From contig CANNAN010000007.1 in assembly GCA_947502635.1 (NCBI GenBank), positions 186,001 to 250,000 of the forward strand: a stretch of 64,000 nt of DNA, read 5' to 3'. Of this stretch, positions 8,365-17,696 are shown piece by piece (within the stretch, counting starts at the first letter, position 1; every line of letters begins with the position of its first letter). A program made the position numbers and the translations under genes. The stretch is from an uncultured Flavobacteriaceae bacterium. GTDB lineage: Bacteria; Bacteroidota; Bacteroidia; Flavobacteriales; Flavobacteriaceae. The notes beneath the pieces are model-generated. The model had not been told where the DNA came from. It searched no databases and worked only from the letters and a program-made list of their open reading frames with translations.

Positions 8365-9096
8365 ACGGCCTCTATACAATTCGCTAACCTCAATTATTGG
8401 TGGACGATTTACAGAAATCACATGACCCGTTCCTGAAATAGTTCCTTTTATTTCTTGTTGCGGGTTTACAATCATATCGTTTGATGCTCTGTTCCATAAT
8501 TGTACCTTTTGAGCGATTAGATTTCTACCTTCAAAACGCGAGATTCCTGCTGCAAAAGTAAGGCTCAAATTTTCTGTTTTGCCCGAAATAAAACAATTAG
8601 ATAAACCATTAAAGACTAATCGAAAAGTATTATTATCTATCTGCAATCTAAAATTGGCTGTTATAAAAGTATCTGGATCACCAAAATCTTCTGAGAGAAT
8701 CGTTAAATTCGGATAAGTTAAAACCCCATCAGAACTTATATCATACTGTGTCGAGCTTCTTATTTCTGTAATATTTGGAGAGGTCACATATATCTTGGTA
8801 ATACCATAATCACGCACATAATTACAATGATTACTATCGGTCAATATTAACTTGTTATCTAAAACAACAGCTTCCACGTCATTCATTAAGTTTTCGCCAG
8901 TTTCAACAACAACTTTTTGCTCTATGCCTTCTTTAATAATGAGTTCTATATTACGGTTCACCAATATTTTATCAAAAGGATCAAGAGCTATTTCCTGTTT
9001 AATTATATCGCCTGATTTTTGAAAACAATCGCCTGTATGCTCACTATCGCAAGCCATTATTAAAAACAAAACAAATATATAAGATATTCTTTTCAT
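8350..9096 (-). CDS. DUF2807-type (putative auto-transporter adhesin head GIN) lipoprotein
   Basis: A 248-residue protein with a lipoprotein signal ending in IMAC at about residue 16, so it should be exported and lipid-anchored. The body is a repetitive beta-strand sequence. The start PFDKILVNRNIELIIKEG and later Ile/Val/Asn-rich strands are the pattern of the head GIN domain (DUF2807), which forms a beta-helix and is common in Bacteroidota. Its molecular role is unknown. It stands alone between convergent ackA and the next minus-strand gene. Confidence 0.75.
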   Translation of the reverse strand: MKRISYIFVLFLIMACDSEHTGDCFQKSGDIIKQEIALDPFDKILVNRNIELIIKEGIEQKVVVETGENLMNDVEAVVLDNKLILTDSNHCNYVRDYGITKIYVTSPNITEIRSSTQYDISSDGVLTYPNLTILSEDFGDPDTFITANFRLQIDNNTFRLVFNGLSNCFISGKTENLSLTFAAGISRFEGRNLIAQKVQLWNRASNDMIVNPQQEIKGTISGTGHVISVNRPPIIEVSELYRGRLIFE

Positions 9097-9202
9097 ATGA
9101 TTCTATTCCTGCTTTTCGTCTTCATTCAAGATAAACTACGACAGAAATCTATTTTAAGTTTTAACTCTTAAGATTCGCACCTTCTCGGAAACGACAATTT
9201 GA

Positions 9203-10303
9203 TTATAATCTGACACCAATCCCAAATTCTACCGCTTCTGCTTTCGCACCATGCGATTTTAGTGTTAACGCTCCAAACCATTTATCACTAAAATAACGTT
9301 TTAAACCTATTCTGAAATACGTACGCCCTTCAAAATCAAATGGGTAATAAACATAATACCCTAACTGCGTCACAAGTGATGTTTTATTAATGAATAACTC
9401 ATGCCCAGCAAAAACACCTACTCTTTTATAATCTTCATTTCCAGAAACGTTTTCTTCAGGAAACGAAACACTTTGATAATAAATAAGTTCTTTTAAAAAT
9501 TTTGAAAAGAAAACATCAGTTCCAAACTGCAAGGCACTTTTTACATTAATACGCTTATCTGCATAGGCAGAAAAAATGTAAAAAGGAAATTGCCCGCTAC
9601 CAACAACATCACTTTCATTAATACCACTTCTAAAAGCAATATTATATTTTATGGGTTCTGTAAACTTTTCTTTCTCAGCATTCTCAAGTGTTGTTATATA
9701 TTCTGGCTCTACGTCATCTAAATTATAAGTCACCCCTACATTTAATACCATAGCATTTATACTTGTATTAGGCGCTTTTACATTAGCATTAGAATAATGA
9801 ATAAATGACAACCCTGCTTGTAAACCAAACCTCTCTATAATACGCTCCTTTTTATAATTAAACATTAAATAAGTACTACTCATTATTTTAGAACCAAAGG
9901 CAACGTTTCTAAAGTTTTTTTCTTTATCAAAAGGATTGGTTGTTAAGCTTAAACCTTGTCCTATTCGCAACATCAAGCTACGCCTTAAAAAATAGAAATT
10001 GTAATGCGCATATAACGAATAATTATTTCCTAAAATATCATTTTTTAGATTTTGATAGGCAAATGATACTCCGTAATCGGGATAATTATAACGTTGTTCC
10101 CAATCCTTAAATCCATAAGTCTTTTTATTCCAACTTAAAATAACACCTTCGGGATGCCCTTTAATTAAATGCAGAATATCATTATTGTGTAACGCTATAT
10201 TACCTTTAAAATAATTAACATCAACATAGGATGTATGTTCCTTTTCTTGTGAGAAAGAAAAGCCGAAAACTGCACAAAAAATACAGACTAGAAATAATTT
10301 CAT
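9203..10303 (-). CDS. PagL-like lipid A deacylase / acyloxyacyl hydrolase family outer-membrane protein
   Basis: Predicted outer-membrane beta-barrel that may remove a 3-O-linked acyl chain from lipid A. The ATG at 10303 is chosen because a clean signal peptide (MKLFLVCIFCAVFGFSFSQ) begins there; a longer frame would overlap metF. The motif FIHYSNANV places H169-x-S171 as in the PagL catalytic HxS-N signature, and the sequence alternates aromatic beta-strands to a C-terminal barrel strand (FGIGVRL). At 366 residues it is much longer than classical PagL (about 150-190), with an extra barrel-like half, so the substrate is uncertain. It lies 38 bases after metF, but the function does not obviously connect. 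Confidence 0.62.
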   Translation of the reverse strand: MKLFLVCIFCAVFGFSFSQEKEHTSYVDVNYFKGNIALHNNDILHLIKGHPEGVILSWNKKTYGFKDWEQRYNYPDYGVSFAYQNLKNDILGNNYSLYAHYNFYFLRRSLMLRIGQGLSLTTNPFDKEKNFRNVAFGSKIMSSTYLMFNYKKERIIERFGLQAGLSFIHYSNANVKAPNTSINAMVLNVGVTYNLDDVEPEYITTLENAEKEKFTEPIKYNIAFRSGINESDVVGSGQFPFYIFSAYADKRINVKSALQFGTDVFFSKFLKELIYYQSVSFPEENVSGNEDYKRVGVFAGHELFINKTSLVTQLGYYVYYPFDFEGRTYFRIGLKRYFSDKWFGALTLKSHGAKAEAVEFGIGVRL

Positions 10304-10340
10304 TAATAGATTTGCTTGAAAGGCAAAAATAACAGAATTA

Positions 10341-11297
10341 TCAAAACATTTGCGATGCAATGGCTTTTATATTATCACTTTTACCCATAGAGTAATAATG
10401 AAGCACGGGAACCCCTGCTTTTTTGAGTTCTTGAGATTGCTTTATAGCCCATTCAATCCCCACTTGTCTCACCTGCTTATTATCTTTGCATTTCTCTACT
10501 TCATTAACTAAAGTTTCTGGCAAATCTATTTTAAACACCTGTGGCAGCACCTGTAAATGACGCTTTACAGCTATAGGTTTTATTCCAGGAATAATAGGAA
10601 CATGAATCCCTGCTTCTTTAGCTTTAGCTACAAATTCGAAGTACTTTTCATTATCAAAAAACATTTGTGTAACTACGTAGTCTGCTCCAGCTTCTACTTT
10701 TTCTTTAAGACGCCTTAAATCCGCTTGCAAAGAAGGGGCTTCCATATGTTTTTCTGGATAACCAGCTACACCAATACAAAAATCAGATTTGTGGTCTGAG
10801 TCTATAACCTCATGTAAATACTTTCCACAATTTATATTTTGAATTTGAGCCACTAAATCTGTTGCATAGTGATTCCCTCCTTTTGAAGGTTCAAAGTATT
10901 TTTGATGACTCATAGCATCACCTCGTAGTGCCATGACATTATCGATACCCAAATAATGACAGTCTACCAATAAGTATTCGGTCTCTTCTTTTGTAAATCC
11001 ACCACATAAAACATGCGGAACCGTATCCACATTATATTTATGCTTTATAGCTGCACAAATACCAACAGTACCAGGACGCATACGCGTTATTTTTCTATCT
11101 AATAAACCATCACCTTTATCAATGTATATATACTGTTCCCTAGAGGTGGTTACATCAATAAATGGCGGATTAAATTCCATTAACGGATCTATATTGCTAT
11201 ATAATTCCTGAATACTTCTCCCTTTTTGTGGCGGAATAATTTCAAACGAAAACAATGTTTTTCCGTTAGCTTTTTTTATGTGGTCTGTTACTTTCAT
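10341..11297 (-). CDS. metF: 5,10-methylenetetrahydrofolate reductase MetF
   Basis: Flavin enzyme making 5-methyltetrahydrofolate, the methyl donor for MetH. FSFEIIPPQ at 16-24 contains the catalytic glutamate (E19). The folate/FAD barrel motifs VTTSREQYIYIDKG, PHVLCGG, NVMALRGDAM and DYVVTQMFFDNEKYF follow. The ATG at 11297 starts the conserved MKVTDHI; an upstream TTG is less likely. 318 residues, as expected for bacterial MetF. It is the last methionine-cycle gene downstream of the metH operon, 90 bases after the MetF-like gene, and may be co-transcribed from the SAM-riboswitch-controlled promoter. Confidence 0.95.
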   Translation of the reverse strand: MKVTDHIKKANGKTLFSFEIIPPQKGRSIQELYSNIDPLMEFNPPFIDVTTSREQYIYIDKGDGLLDRKITRMRPGTVGICAAIKHKYNVDTVPHVLCGGFTKEETEYLLVDCHYLGIDNVMALRGDAMSHQKYFEPSKGGNHYATDLVAQIQNINCGKYLHEVIDSDHKSDFCIGVAGYPEKHMEAPSLQADLRRLKEKVEAGADYVVTQMFFDNEKYFEFVAKAKEAGIHVPIIPGIKPIAVKRHLQVLPQVFKIDLPETLVNEVEKCKDNKQVRQVGIEWAIKQSQELKKAGVPVLHYYSMGKSDNIKAIASQMF

Positions 11298-11387
11298 ATG
11301 CCTCCCCAACCCCTCAAAATATAGGCTTTAAATGGGTGTATTTAATTTGTTTCAGTATCAATTTGCTTTTTTAACGCTATCGCAAAC

Positions 11388-12341
11388 TTAACACTCTAAT
11401 TCGAATGCTACTGTTGAATATTCATATTTATTCATCAATAATTTTACATCTTTCAGCAATTCAATCGAAGCTTCAATTTCGGCTTTTCTTATTGAAACGC
11501 TTTCTATATTAAATCCAATAGGGATTTTTTTATCTTCACAATAATCCAATAACTCTACAGCTATATCTTTACAAACTTCTACAGACTTTGATAATATATC
11601 TTTCGAGTTTTTTAAATCGTTTTTCAACCATTTCGGAATATCAATCCCTAACCACTCCATAAATTCCATTGTTTTTATAGAACCACAAGGCGTTAATGTA
11701 AATATAATTGGAAGTAATTCTCTATGGTTCTCAACTGAACTATAGTAATAATCCGAAAGGAAATTTTTTGTATTATTTATATTATATACGCATTGCGAAA
11801 TAAAAAAACGGCACCCTTTATCTACCTTTTTAAAAAGACGGGTGTGTTCATCATTTTTTTTATGGTGACGCTCTGGAATGGTAACACCTCCTAATTGAAT
11901 TGAAGTATCTGAATTCTGATTTATTCGATATGCATCATTTAAAGAAAGCATGGTTTTTTGCTTATTTGACGGGGTACCAACAAAAACGGAATAATCTATA
12001 TGCTTTGAATTTTGATTAATCCACGTACTTAGTTCATCAACCGAATACTTACCAACACTCTTATAGATGATTTTTGGTAGATTTAAGTCTTTTAAATAAA
12101 CCTCATTGTAAACATCTGGGCTTAGAGTTTCCATAAAAGGAAATGGTCTAACCGAATCATTTCTAGAAGACTCATCTTGAATATCATACAAGACTAAACC
12201 ATCAATTTCCAATTCACTAATACGTGCTATTTGTTTATTGGCAATCGCTTCTATTTTACTCGCATCTGTATGCAATTTGGGTGGCGTTATTCCATAAAGT
12301 AAAACACCAGATTTTTTATTATTAATCTTATCTTCTAACAT
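11388..12341 (-). CDS. Divergent methylenetetrahydrofolate-reductase-like protein
   Basis: A 317-residue protein that follows the MetF barrel pattern from start to end: LLYGITPPK at 14-22, LGGVTIPERHH, KKVDKGCRFFISQCVYN, and a C-terminal ITPCGSIKTMEFMEWLGIDIP. The glutamate that protonates N5 in MetF (E19 in the neighbouring canonical enzyme) is replaced here by glycine (Y16-G17). It sits four bases after a small ORF and 90 bases before metF, in the metH transcript. The fold is well supported, but normal MetF chemistry is doubtful. A folate-binding partner or a reductase with another proton donor is possible. It should not be read as redundant MetF. Confidence 0.7.
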   Translation of the reverse strand: MLEDKINNKKSGVLLYGITPPKLHTDASKIEAIANKQIARISELEIDGLVLYDIQDESSRNDSVRPFPFMETLSPDVYNEVYLKDLNLPKIIYKSVGKYSVDELSTWINQNSKHIDYSVFVGTPSNKQKTMLSLNDAYRINQNSDTSIQLGGVTIPERHHKKNDEHTRLFKKVDKGCRFFISQCVYNINNTKNFLSDYYYSSVENHRELLPIIFTLTPCGSIKTMEFMEWLGIDIPKWLKNDLKNSKDILSKSVEVCKDIAVELLDYCEDKKIPIGFNIESVSIRKAEIEASIELLKDVKLLMNKYEYSTVAFELEC

Positions 12342-12345
12342 TTTA

Positions 12346-12579
12346 CTACACTAAAATTTTCTTTAAGTCTTCAAAACCTTCTTGATACTCCCAATAGATC
12401 CATCTGCCATCCAAATAATCTGTTAATACATATTTTTCACTAACTGATTTAATTCGAGATATGGCTACTATTTTTTTAGAAAAATCATTCACAGTTACAT
12501 TTTCTAATATTTCCTTGTTATTAGTATCATACCCATGAGATATCATATGACTTCCTAATGTTAATTCTATAAATTTCAT
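12346..12579 (-). CDS. Small hypothetical protein in the metH operon
   Basis: A 77-residue ORF with no recognised family. It is soluble, rich in Lys, Glu and Ile, and has no signal peptide or membrane segment. It begins three bases after the metH (large part) stop and ends four bases before the MetF-like gene, so it is almost certainly in the operon and translated. The N-terminus (KFIELTLGSHMISHG) and the alternating charged/hydrophobic strands (ENVTVNDFSKKIVAISRIKSV, then KYVLTDYLDGRWIYW) resemble a small beta-sheet protein of unknown role. The tight packing is the main evidence that it is a gene. Confidence 0.6.
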   Translation of the reverse strand: MKFIELTLGSHMISHGYDTNNKEILENVTVNDFSKKIVAISRIKSVSEKYVLTDYLDGRWIYWEYQEGFEDLKKILV

Positions 12580-12581
12580 AT

Positions 12582-15257
12582 TTATTGATCGGCAAGATTA
12601 GGATGCAACCACTTTCGGGCTTTATCTTTTTCAATACCTTTTCTGGTAGCATAATCAGTTACCTGATCATCCGTAATTTTACCTAAACCAAAATACTTCG
12701 CTTCTGGGTTTCCAAAATAATATCCAGAAACTGCAGCTGCTGGCCACATGGCTAAACTTTCAGTAAGGGTAACACCTATTAACTTTTCTACATCTAACAA
12801 TCCCCAAATCGTTTCTTTTTCTAAATGATCTGGACATGCTGGATATCCTGGTGCTGGACGAATGCCTTTATACGTTTCTTTTATCAATTCTTGATTAGAT
12901 AGATCTTCATTTGCAGCATACCCCCAATGCTTTGTTCTTACTTGCTTATGTAAATATTCTGCAAACGCTTCTGCAAATCTATCTGCAATGGCTTGTGCCA
13001 TTATCGAGTTATAATCGTCTTCTTTTTCCTTGTAAAAAGTAGCTAATTCTTGTGCTCCAAAAATAGCGACGCAAAAGGCTCCCATGTAATCCGTTTTACC
13101 TGTTTCCTTAGGCGCAACAAAATCTGACAAAGCAATATTTGGAATACCCTCTCTTTTCTTTAATTGTTGACGCAAAGTTCTAAATACCGCAATCTCATTT
13201 CCTTTCTTTTGAATAGAAATATCATCTTCATTAATTGTATTGGCTTCAAATAAACCAAAGACCGCTTTTGGTTTCAACAACTGTTTTGCAACAATTTGCT
13301 TGATCATAGCTTGGGCATCCTCATACAGTTGTGTTGCTTGCTCTCCTACAACTTCATCTGTTAGTATCTCTGGAAATTTACCATGTAAATCCCACGAAAT
13401 AAAGAAAGGTTTCCAATCTATATAAGGTAATAATTCTTTTAAACTTAGTTGTTTTAATATTTGGACTCCTAATTCATTAGGTTTTACAATTTCAGATGTT
13501 TCCCAATTTATAGAGTATTTTTTACGACGTGCTTCTGCAATCGAAATATATGATTTCTCTTTGCCGCGTTTTAAAAATTTCTCGCGAAATTCATCGTAAT
13601 CCTTTTTAAGTTTTGCCACATACGCATTAGACGTTTTCTTATTTAATAAATCTCCAACAACTGTTACTGCTCTGGAAGCATCATTTACATGCACTACAGC
13701 ATTTTTATACTGAGGATCTATCTTCACGGCCGTATGCGCTTTCGATGTTGTGGCTCCACCAATAAGTAAGGGTACAGTAAAATTTTGACGTTCCATTTCT
13801 TTGGCTAAATACACCATTTCGTCTAAAGACGGCGTAATTAAACCTGATAACCCAATGGCATCTACATTATGTTCCTTAGCTTCAGAAATAATTTTTTCTG
13901 GAGGTACCATAACTCCCAAGTCCACTATTTCATAATTATTACAGGCCAATACCACACTCACAATATTTTTACCAATATCATGCACATCTCCTTTTACAGT
14001 TGCCATTAAAACTTTACCTACTGCCTGTTGGAATTCACCTTTTTCGGCCTCAATAAACGGATTTAAATAACCCACGGCCTTTTTCATGACCCTTGCCGAT
14101 TTAACCACTTGAGGTAAAAACATTTTTCCCGCACCAAACAAATCACCTACCACGTTCATTCCAATCATTAAATGACCTTCTATAACATCTATTGGTTTTT
14201 TTGCTTCTTGCCTTGCTTGTTCAACATCTTCAATAATAAATGCATCAATTCCTTTTACTAAAGCATGTGTAATACGCTCTTGGACAGGATTTTCTCGCCA
14301 TGACAAATCCAACCCTTTTTCAACTTTGGAACCTTTTACGGTTTCAGCAAAATCCAATAAACGCTCGGTTGCATCGTCTCTTCTATCTAAAATAACATCT
14401 TCAACATGTTCTAATAAATCTGTAGGAATATCATCATACACCTCTAAAAGTGCAGGATTTACAATTCCCATATTCATACCTGCTTGAATGGCATAGTATA
14501 GAAATACTGAATGCATCGCTTCACGTACTCCGTCATTTCCTCTAAATGAAAACGACACATTACTCACACCACCACTAACGCTTGCATTTGGTAAGTTTTC
14601 ACGTACCCAACGTGTGGCTTCAATAAAATCGATCGCATTTCTACGATGTTCTTCCATTCCTGTTGCCACAGGAAATATATTTAAATCGAAAATTATATCT
14701 TCTGATGGAAATCCTACTTTATTTACCAATACATCATAAGAACGTTTTGATATTTCAATACGCCTTTCGTAATTATCGGCTTGTCCAACCTCATCGAAAG
14801 CCATGACAATAACAGCTGCTCCATAACGTTTAATCTGTTTGGCTTCCCAAATAAATTTCTCTTCACCTTCTTTTAAAGAAATGGAGTTTACAACACATTT
14901 TCCTTGTACAACTTGAAGTCCTGCTTCAATAATTTCCCATTTAGAACTATCTATCATGATAGGCACACGGCAAATATCTGGTTCTGCAGCAATTAAATTT
15001 AAAAAACGAACCATCGATTCTTTTCCATCAATAAGACCATCGTCCATATTAATGTCTATAATTTGTGCGCCTCCATCCACCTGATGACGAGCAATATCTA
15101 ACGCCTCATCAAACTTCTCTTCTTTTATTAATCTTAAAAACTTACGCGACCCAGCTACATTAGTACGTTCACCAACATTAATAAAGTTACTGTTCTCATT
15201 AAGGATTAGTGGTTCTAATCCTGAAAGTTTCATATATTTCCTTTGAATCTTGCTCAT
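12582..15257 (-). CDS. metH: Methionine synthase MetH, cobalamin/folate/activation part of a split enzyme
   Basis: B12-dependent methyl transfer from methyltetrahydrofolate to homocysteine. This 891-residue chain carries the pterin-binding barrel (about 20-290, [14 protein letters not shown]), the helical cap and B12-binding domain with DVHDIG (H426, the lower cobalt ligand) at about 310-560, and the SAM-dependent activation domain (about 640-891, [12 protein letters not shown]). The homocysteine domain is absent and is encoded separately at 15546-16568. The split form is usual in Bacteroidota. A small ABM-type gene lies between the two parts; its stop overlaps the ATG here by one base. The transcript starts behind the SAM riboswitch at 16622-16728. 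Confidence 0.96.
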   Translation of the reverse strand: MSKIQRKYMKLSGLEPLILNENSNFINVGERTNVAGSRKFLRLIKEEKFDEALDIARHQVDGGAQIIDINMDDGLIDGKESMVRFLNLIAAEPDICRVPIMIDSSKWEIIEAGLQVVQGKCVVNSISLKEGEEKFIWEAKQIKRYGAAVIVMAFDEVGQADNYERRIEISKRSYDVLVNKVGFPSEDIIFDLNIFPVATGMEEHRRNAIDFIEATRWVRENLPNASVSGGVSNVSFSFRGNDGVREAMHSVFLYYAIQAGMNMGIVNPALLEVYDDIPTDLLEHVEDVILDRRDDATERLLDFAETVKGSKVEKGLDLSWRENPVQERITHALVKGIDAFIIEDVEQARQEAKKPIDVIEGHLMIGMNVVGDLFGAGKMFLPQVVKSARVMKKAVGYLNPFIEAEKGEFQQAVGKVLMATVKGDVHDIGKNIVSVVLACNNYEIVDLGVMVPPEKIISEAKEHNVDAIGLSGLITPSLDEMVYLAKEMERQNFTVPLLIGGATTSKAHTAVKIDPQYKNAVVHVNDASRAVTVVGDLLNKKTSNAYVAKLKKDYDEFREKFLKRGKEKSYISIAEARRKKYSINWETSEIVKPNELGVQILKQLSLKELLPYIDWKPFFISWDLHGKFPEILTDEVVGEQATQLYEDAQAMIKQIVAKQLLKPKAVFGLFEANTINEDDISIQKKGNEIAVFRTLRQQLKKREGIPNIALSDFVAPKETGKTDYMGAFCVAIFGAQELATFYKEKEDDYNSIMAQAIADRFAEAFAEYLHKQVRTKHWGYAANEDLSNQELIKETYKGIRPAPGYPACPDHLEKETIWGLLDVEKLIGVTLTESLAMWPAAAVSGYYFGNPEAKYFGLGKITDDQVTDYATRKGIEKDKARKWLHPNLADQ

Positions 15258-15538
15258 TACTTATAATGTTCTACTGTTGGAAATGGTTCATAAAAATGGT
15301 GCAATAATGTTTTCCATTTTTGATATTCATCCGATTTCCTAAATCCAATTTCATGATCTTCAATCGTTTCCCAATTCACTAATAATATATATTTATTATC
15401 TTGCTCTACACATTTCTTCATTTCATGAGAAATATAGCCTTTCATTAACGAAATTATGTTTTTAGCTTCGTGAAAAGCTTTTTCAAATTCTTCGGAAAGT
15501 CCTTTCTTAATATTTAATACCGCTACTTCTAGTATCAT
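15257..15538 (-). CDS. Antibiotic-biosynthesis-monooxygenase (ABM) fold protein between the metH halves
   Basis: A 93-residue protein starting at ATG 15538 with [13 protein letters not shown], followed by [47 protein letters not shown] and a C-terminal [13 protein letters not shown]. This is the ferredoxin-like ABM/Dabb dimer pattern, in which [10 protein letters not shown] is the typical strand-helix junction. ABM proteins include monooxygenases, isomerases and non-enzymes, so no reaction can be given. It is translationally packed between the homocysteine part (seven bases upstream) and the cobalamin part (one-base overlap) of methionine synthase. A longer TTG-initiated version would overlap the upstream gene and is less likely. 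Confidence 0.8.
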   Translation of the reverse strand: MILEVAVLNIKKGLSEEFEKAFHEAKNIISLMKGYISHEMKKCVEQDNKYILLVNWETIEDHEIGFRKSDEYQKWKTLLHHFYEPFPTVEHYK

Positions 15539-15545
15539 AATAGTG

Positions 15546-16568
15546 CTATTTAAGTGTCCCTTCAACAGTACTCAAGGCATCAGCTTGTCTTGGTTTATAT
15601 TTAGCAGCTATATCTGCAATCACTTTAATATGCTCTGGACTTGTACCACAGCAGCCTCCAATAATATTTATCAAATTCTTTTTTAAGTATTCTTCTATTT
15701 GATCCCCCATTTCTTCGGGTGTTTCATCATATTCACCAAAAGCATTTGGTAACCCAGCATTAGGATGTGCAGAAATTGCAAAATCTGTTTTAGAAGCAAT
15801 GGCCTCTAAATGTGGTTGTAATAAATTAGCCCCCAAAGCACAATTAAAACCAACAGATAATAGCGGAATATGTGATACAGAAATTAAAAACGCTTCTGCA
15901 GTTTGACCAGAAAGTGTTCTTCCTGATGCATCCGTAATGGTACCGCTAAGCATAACGGAAATATCTATATCGCGTTCGTCTTTAACTTCCTCTATAGCAA
16001 ATAAAGCTGCTTTAGCATTTAACGTATCGAAAACAGTTTCTACCAATAATAAATCGGCACCACCATCAATTAAAGCTTCTACTTGCTGTTTGTAAGCTAC
16101 ACGCAACTCATCAAAAGTAACAGCTCTATAACCTGGATCATTAACATCTGGAGACATACTAGCTGTACGATTTGTAGGCCCGATAGATCCTGCTACGAAA
16201 CGCGGTTTGTGTGGTTCTTTTGCTGTAAAGGCATCGGCAACTTCCTTAGCGATCTTTGCAGACTCGTAATTAAGTTCATATACCAAATCTTCCATTTGAT
16301 AATCTGCCATGGCAATCGTAGTTCCAGAAAATGTATTAGTTTCTACGATATCTGCACCTACTTCAAAATATTTAGCATGTATCTCTTTAATTGCTTCTGG
16401 CTGTGTAATAGAAAGTAAATCATTATTACCTTGTAACGGCGTTGGATAATCCTTAAAACGATCCCCTCTAAAATCTTCTTCGGTGAATTTATAAGCCTGT
16501 AACATAGTACCCATAGCACCGTCCAGCACTAGAATACGTTCTTGTAAAGCTTGTTGTATGTTCGACAT
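15546..16568 (-). CDS. metH: Methionine synthase MetH, homocysteine S-methyltransferase part
   Basis: Homocysteine-binding barrel of the split cobalamin-dependent methionine synthase, 340 residues. The zinc ligands are visible as the Cys in GFNCALGA and the pair in GGCCGTSPEH near the C-terminus. The N-terminus LDGAMGTMLQAYKFTEEDFRG is characteristic of MetH rather than BHMT-type enzymes. First gene after the minus-strand SAM-I riboswitch (54 bases downstream of its P1 stem), so it should be switched off when S-adenosylmethionine is abundant. Confidence 0.95.
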   Translation of the reverse strand: MSNIQQALQERILVLDGAMGTMLQAYKFTEEDFRGDRFKDYPTPLQGNNDLLSITQPEAIKEIHAKYFEVGADIVETNTFSGTTIAMADYQMEDLVYELNYESAKIAKEVADAFTAKEPHKPRFVAGSIGPTNRTASMSPDVNDPGYRAVTFDELRVAYKQQVEALIDGGADLLLVETVFDTLNAKAALFAIEEVKDERDIDISVMLSGTITDASGRTLSGQTAEAFLISVSHIPLLSVGFNCALGANLLQPHLEAIASKTDFAISAHPNAGLPNAFGEYDETPEEMGDQIEEYLKKNLINIIGGCCGTSPEHIKVIADIAAKYKPRQADALSTVEGTLK

Positions 16569-16621
16569 TTTGATGTTTTTTTATCTATATGTCATCAAGA
16601 AAAGTAAAAGAAACACTTTTC

Positions 16622-16728
16622 GTTATCTTTCTAATATTTTTAGGTATTAGTAGAATTTAGCACCTTCTTTAAAGTTAAAGGGTTGCCAAGGCTTCAACGG
16701 GTCTATTCCCTCTACCTTTCTTGATAAC
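16622..16728 (-). ncRNA. SAM-I (S-box) riboswitch upstream of metH operon
   Basis: Read on the minus strand, GTTATCAAGAAAGG (from 16728) opens P1 and the kink-turn strand. GAGGGAATAGACCC and TTGAAGCC form P2 with its pseudoknot loop. GGCAACC and the GGTGCTAAATTC arm form P3. CTAATA/TATTAG forms P4, and GATAAC at 16627-16622 closes P1. All conserved S-box blocks are in order at the usual spacing. A GAAAAGT/ACTTTTC stem follows (16599-16621) with no strong T-run before the metH start, so control may be translational or by a weak terminator. Confidence 0.93.
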
Positions 16729-16754
16729 ACATTAGTACGATTATGAACTGAGGA

Positions 16755-16762
16755 CAAAAATA
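16755..16762 (-). promoter_or_regulatory. Probable -7 box for the metH riboswitch transcript
   Basis: TATTTTTG on the minus strand is an exact TANNTTTG box, 27 bases before the P1 stem of the SAM riboswitch. No TTG is found at the expected -33 position. Confidence 0.45.
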
Positions 16763-16805
16763 ACAACTATATTTTTCTTATCCTTATAATTTATTAAAAA
16801 ATGCA

Positions 16806-17696
16806 TTATTCGAATAAGGGTGATGATAAATATCTATCGCCTCTATCACAAATAATAGCAACTATAACGCCTTTTTCAATAGTTTTTGCTATTTCTAGAG
16901 CACAATATACGGCTCCTCCACTACTCATGCCTGCAAAAACACCCTCTTCTTTTGCTAAACGCTGAGTTGTTTCTTTAGCATCTTCTTCATTTACATCTAC
17001 TACGATATCTACTTTAGAGCGATCAAAAAACTTAGGAATATAATCTGGTGACCATTTTCTAATACCAGGTATTCTAGCACCATCTGCTGGTTGCGCTCCT
17101 ACAATAGTTATATTTTTATTTTTTTCTTTTAGAAAAGTCGACGTTCCCATAATGGTTCCAGTTGTTCCCATCGCAGATACAAAATGTGTAACTTCTCCTT
17201 CTGTATCACGCCAAATTTCTGGACCTGTTGTTTTATAATGTGCTTTCCAATTATCGTTATTTTCAAACTGATTTAAAAGCGTATATCCTTTTTCGTCTCT
17301 CAATTTAAAAGCCAAATCTCTAGAACCTTCAATACCTACATCTGCAGGCGTTAAAATAACCTCAGCACCATAAGCTCGCATTGTTTTAACACGTTCTTCG
17401 GTAGAATTCTCTGGCATTATTAACACCATATTCAACCCTAATAACTGAGCAATAAAGGCTAAAGCTATACCTGTATTCCCGCTAGTAGCTTCAACCAAGG
17501 TTCCTCCCTTTTCAATATCACCTCGTTTTAATGCTTCATTAATCATATTAAAAGCAGCACGATCTTTTACACTTCCTCCAGGATTATTCCCTTCAAGTTT
17601 AAAAAACAATCGAACATTTTTATTTTCAATAATATGACTTGCTTCTACAATTGGTGTATTTCCAATTTGATCAAGGATGCTTTTACCGTATGCCAT
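16806..17696 (-). CDS. cysM: Cysteine synthase (CysM-type O-acetylserine sulfhydrylase)
   Basis: PLP enzyme forming cysteine from O-acetylserine and sulfide. The PLP lysine lies in GGSVKDRAAFNMI (about residues 37-49), the phosphate-binding loop is SGNTGIA, and the substrate loop is TSGNT. The 296-residue length and N-terminus ILDQIGNTPIVEA fit the CysM group. It overlaps the end of the serine acetyltransferase gene by 14 bases, so the two consecutive steps of cysteine synthesis are translationally coupled. No clear terminator hairpin is visible between it and the metH promoter. Confidence 0.93.
   Translation of the reverse strand: MAYGKSILDQIGNTPIVEASHIIENKNVRLFFKLEGNNPGGSVKDRAAFNMINEALKRGDIEKGGTLVEATSGNTGIALAFIAQLLGLNMVLIMPENSTEERVKTMRAYGAEVILTPADVGIEGSRDLAFKLRDEKGYTLLNQFENNDNWKAHYKTTGPEIWRDTEGEVTHFVSAMGTTGTIMGTSTFLKEKNKNITIVGAQPADGARIPGIRKWSPDYIPKFFDRSKVDIVVDVNEEDAKETTQRLAKEEGVFAGMSSGGAVYCALEIAKTIEKGVIVAIICDRGDRYLSSPLFE

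Noticed and set aside
10304-10360. Longer N-terminus of the PagL-like protein
   Set aside because: It overlaps the end of metF and would bury the clear signal peptide that starts at 10303.
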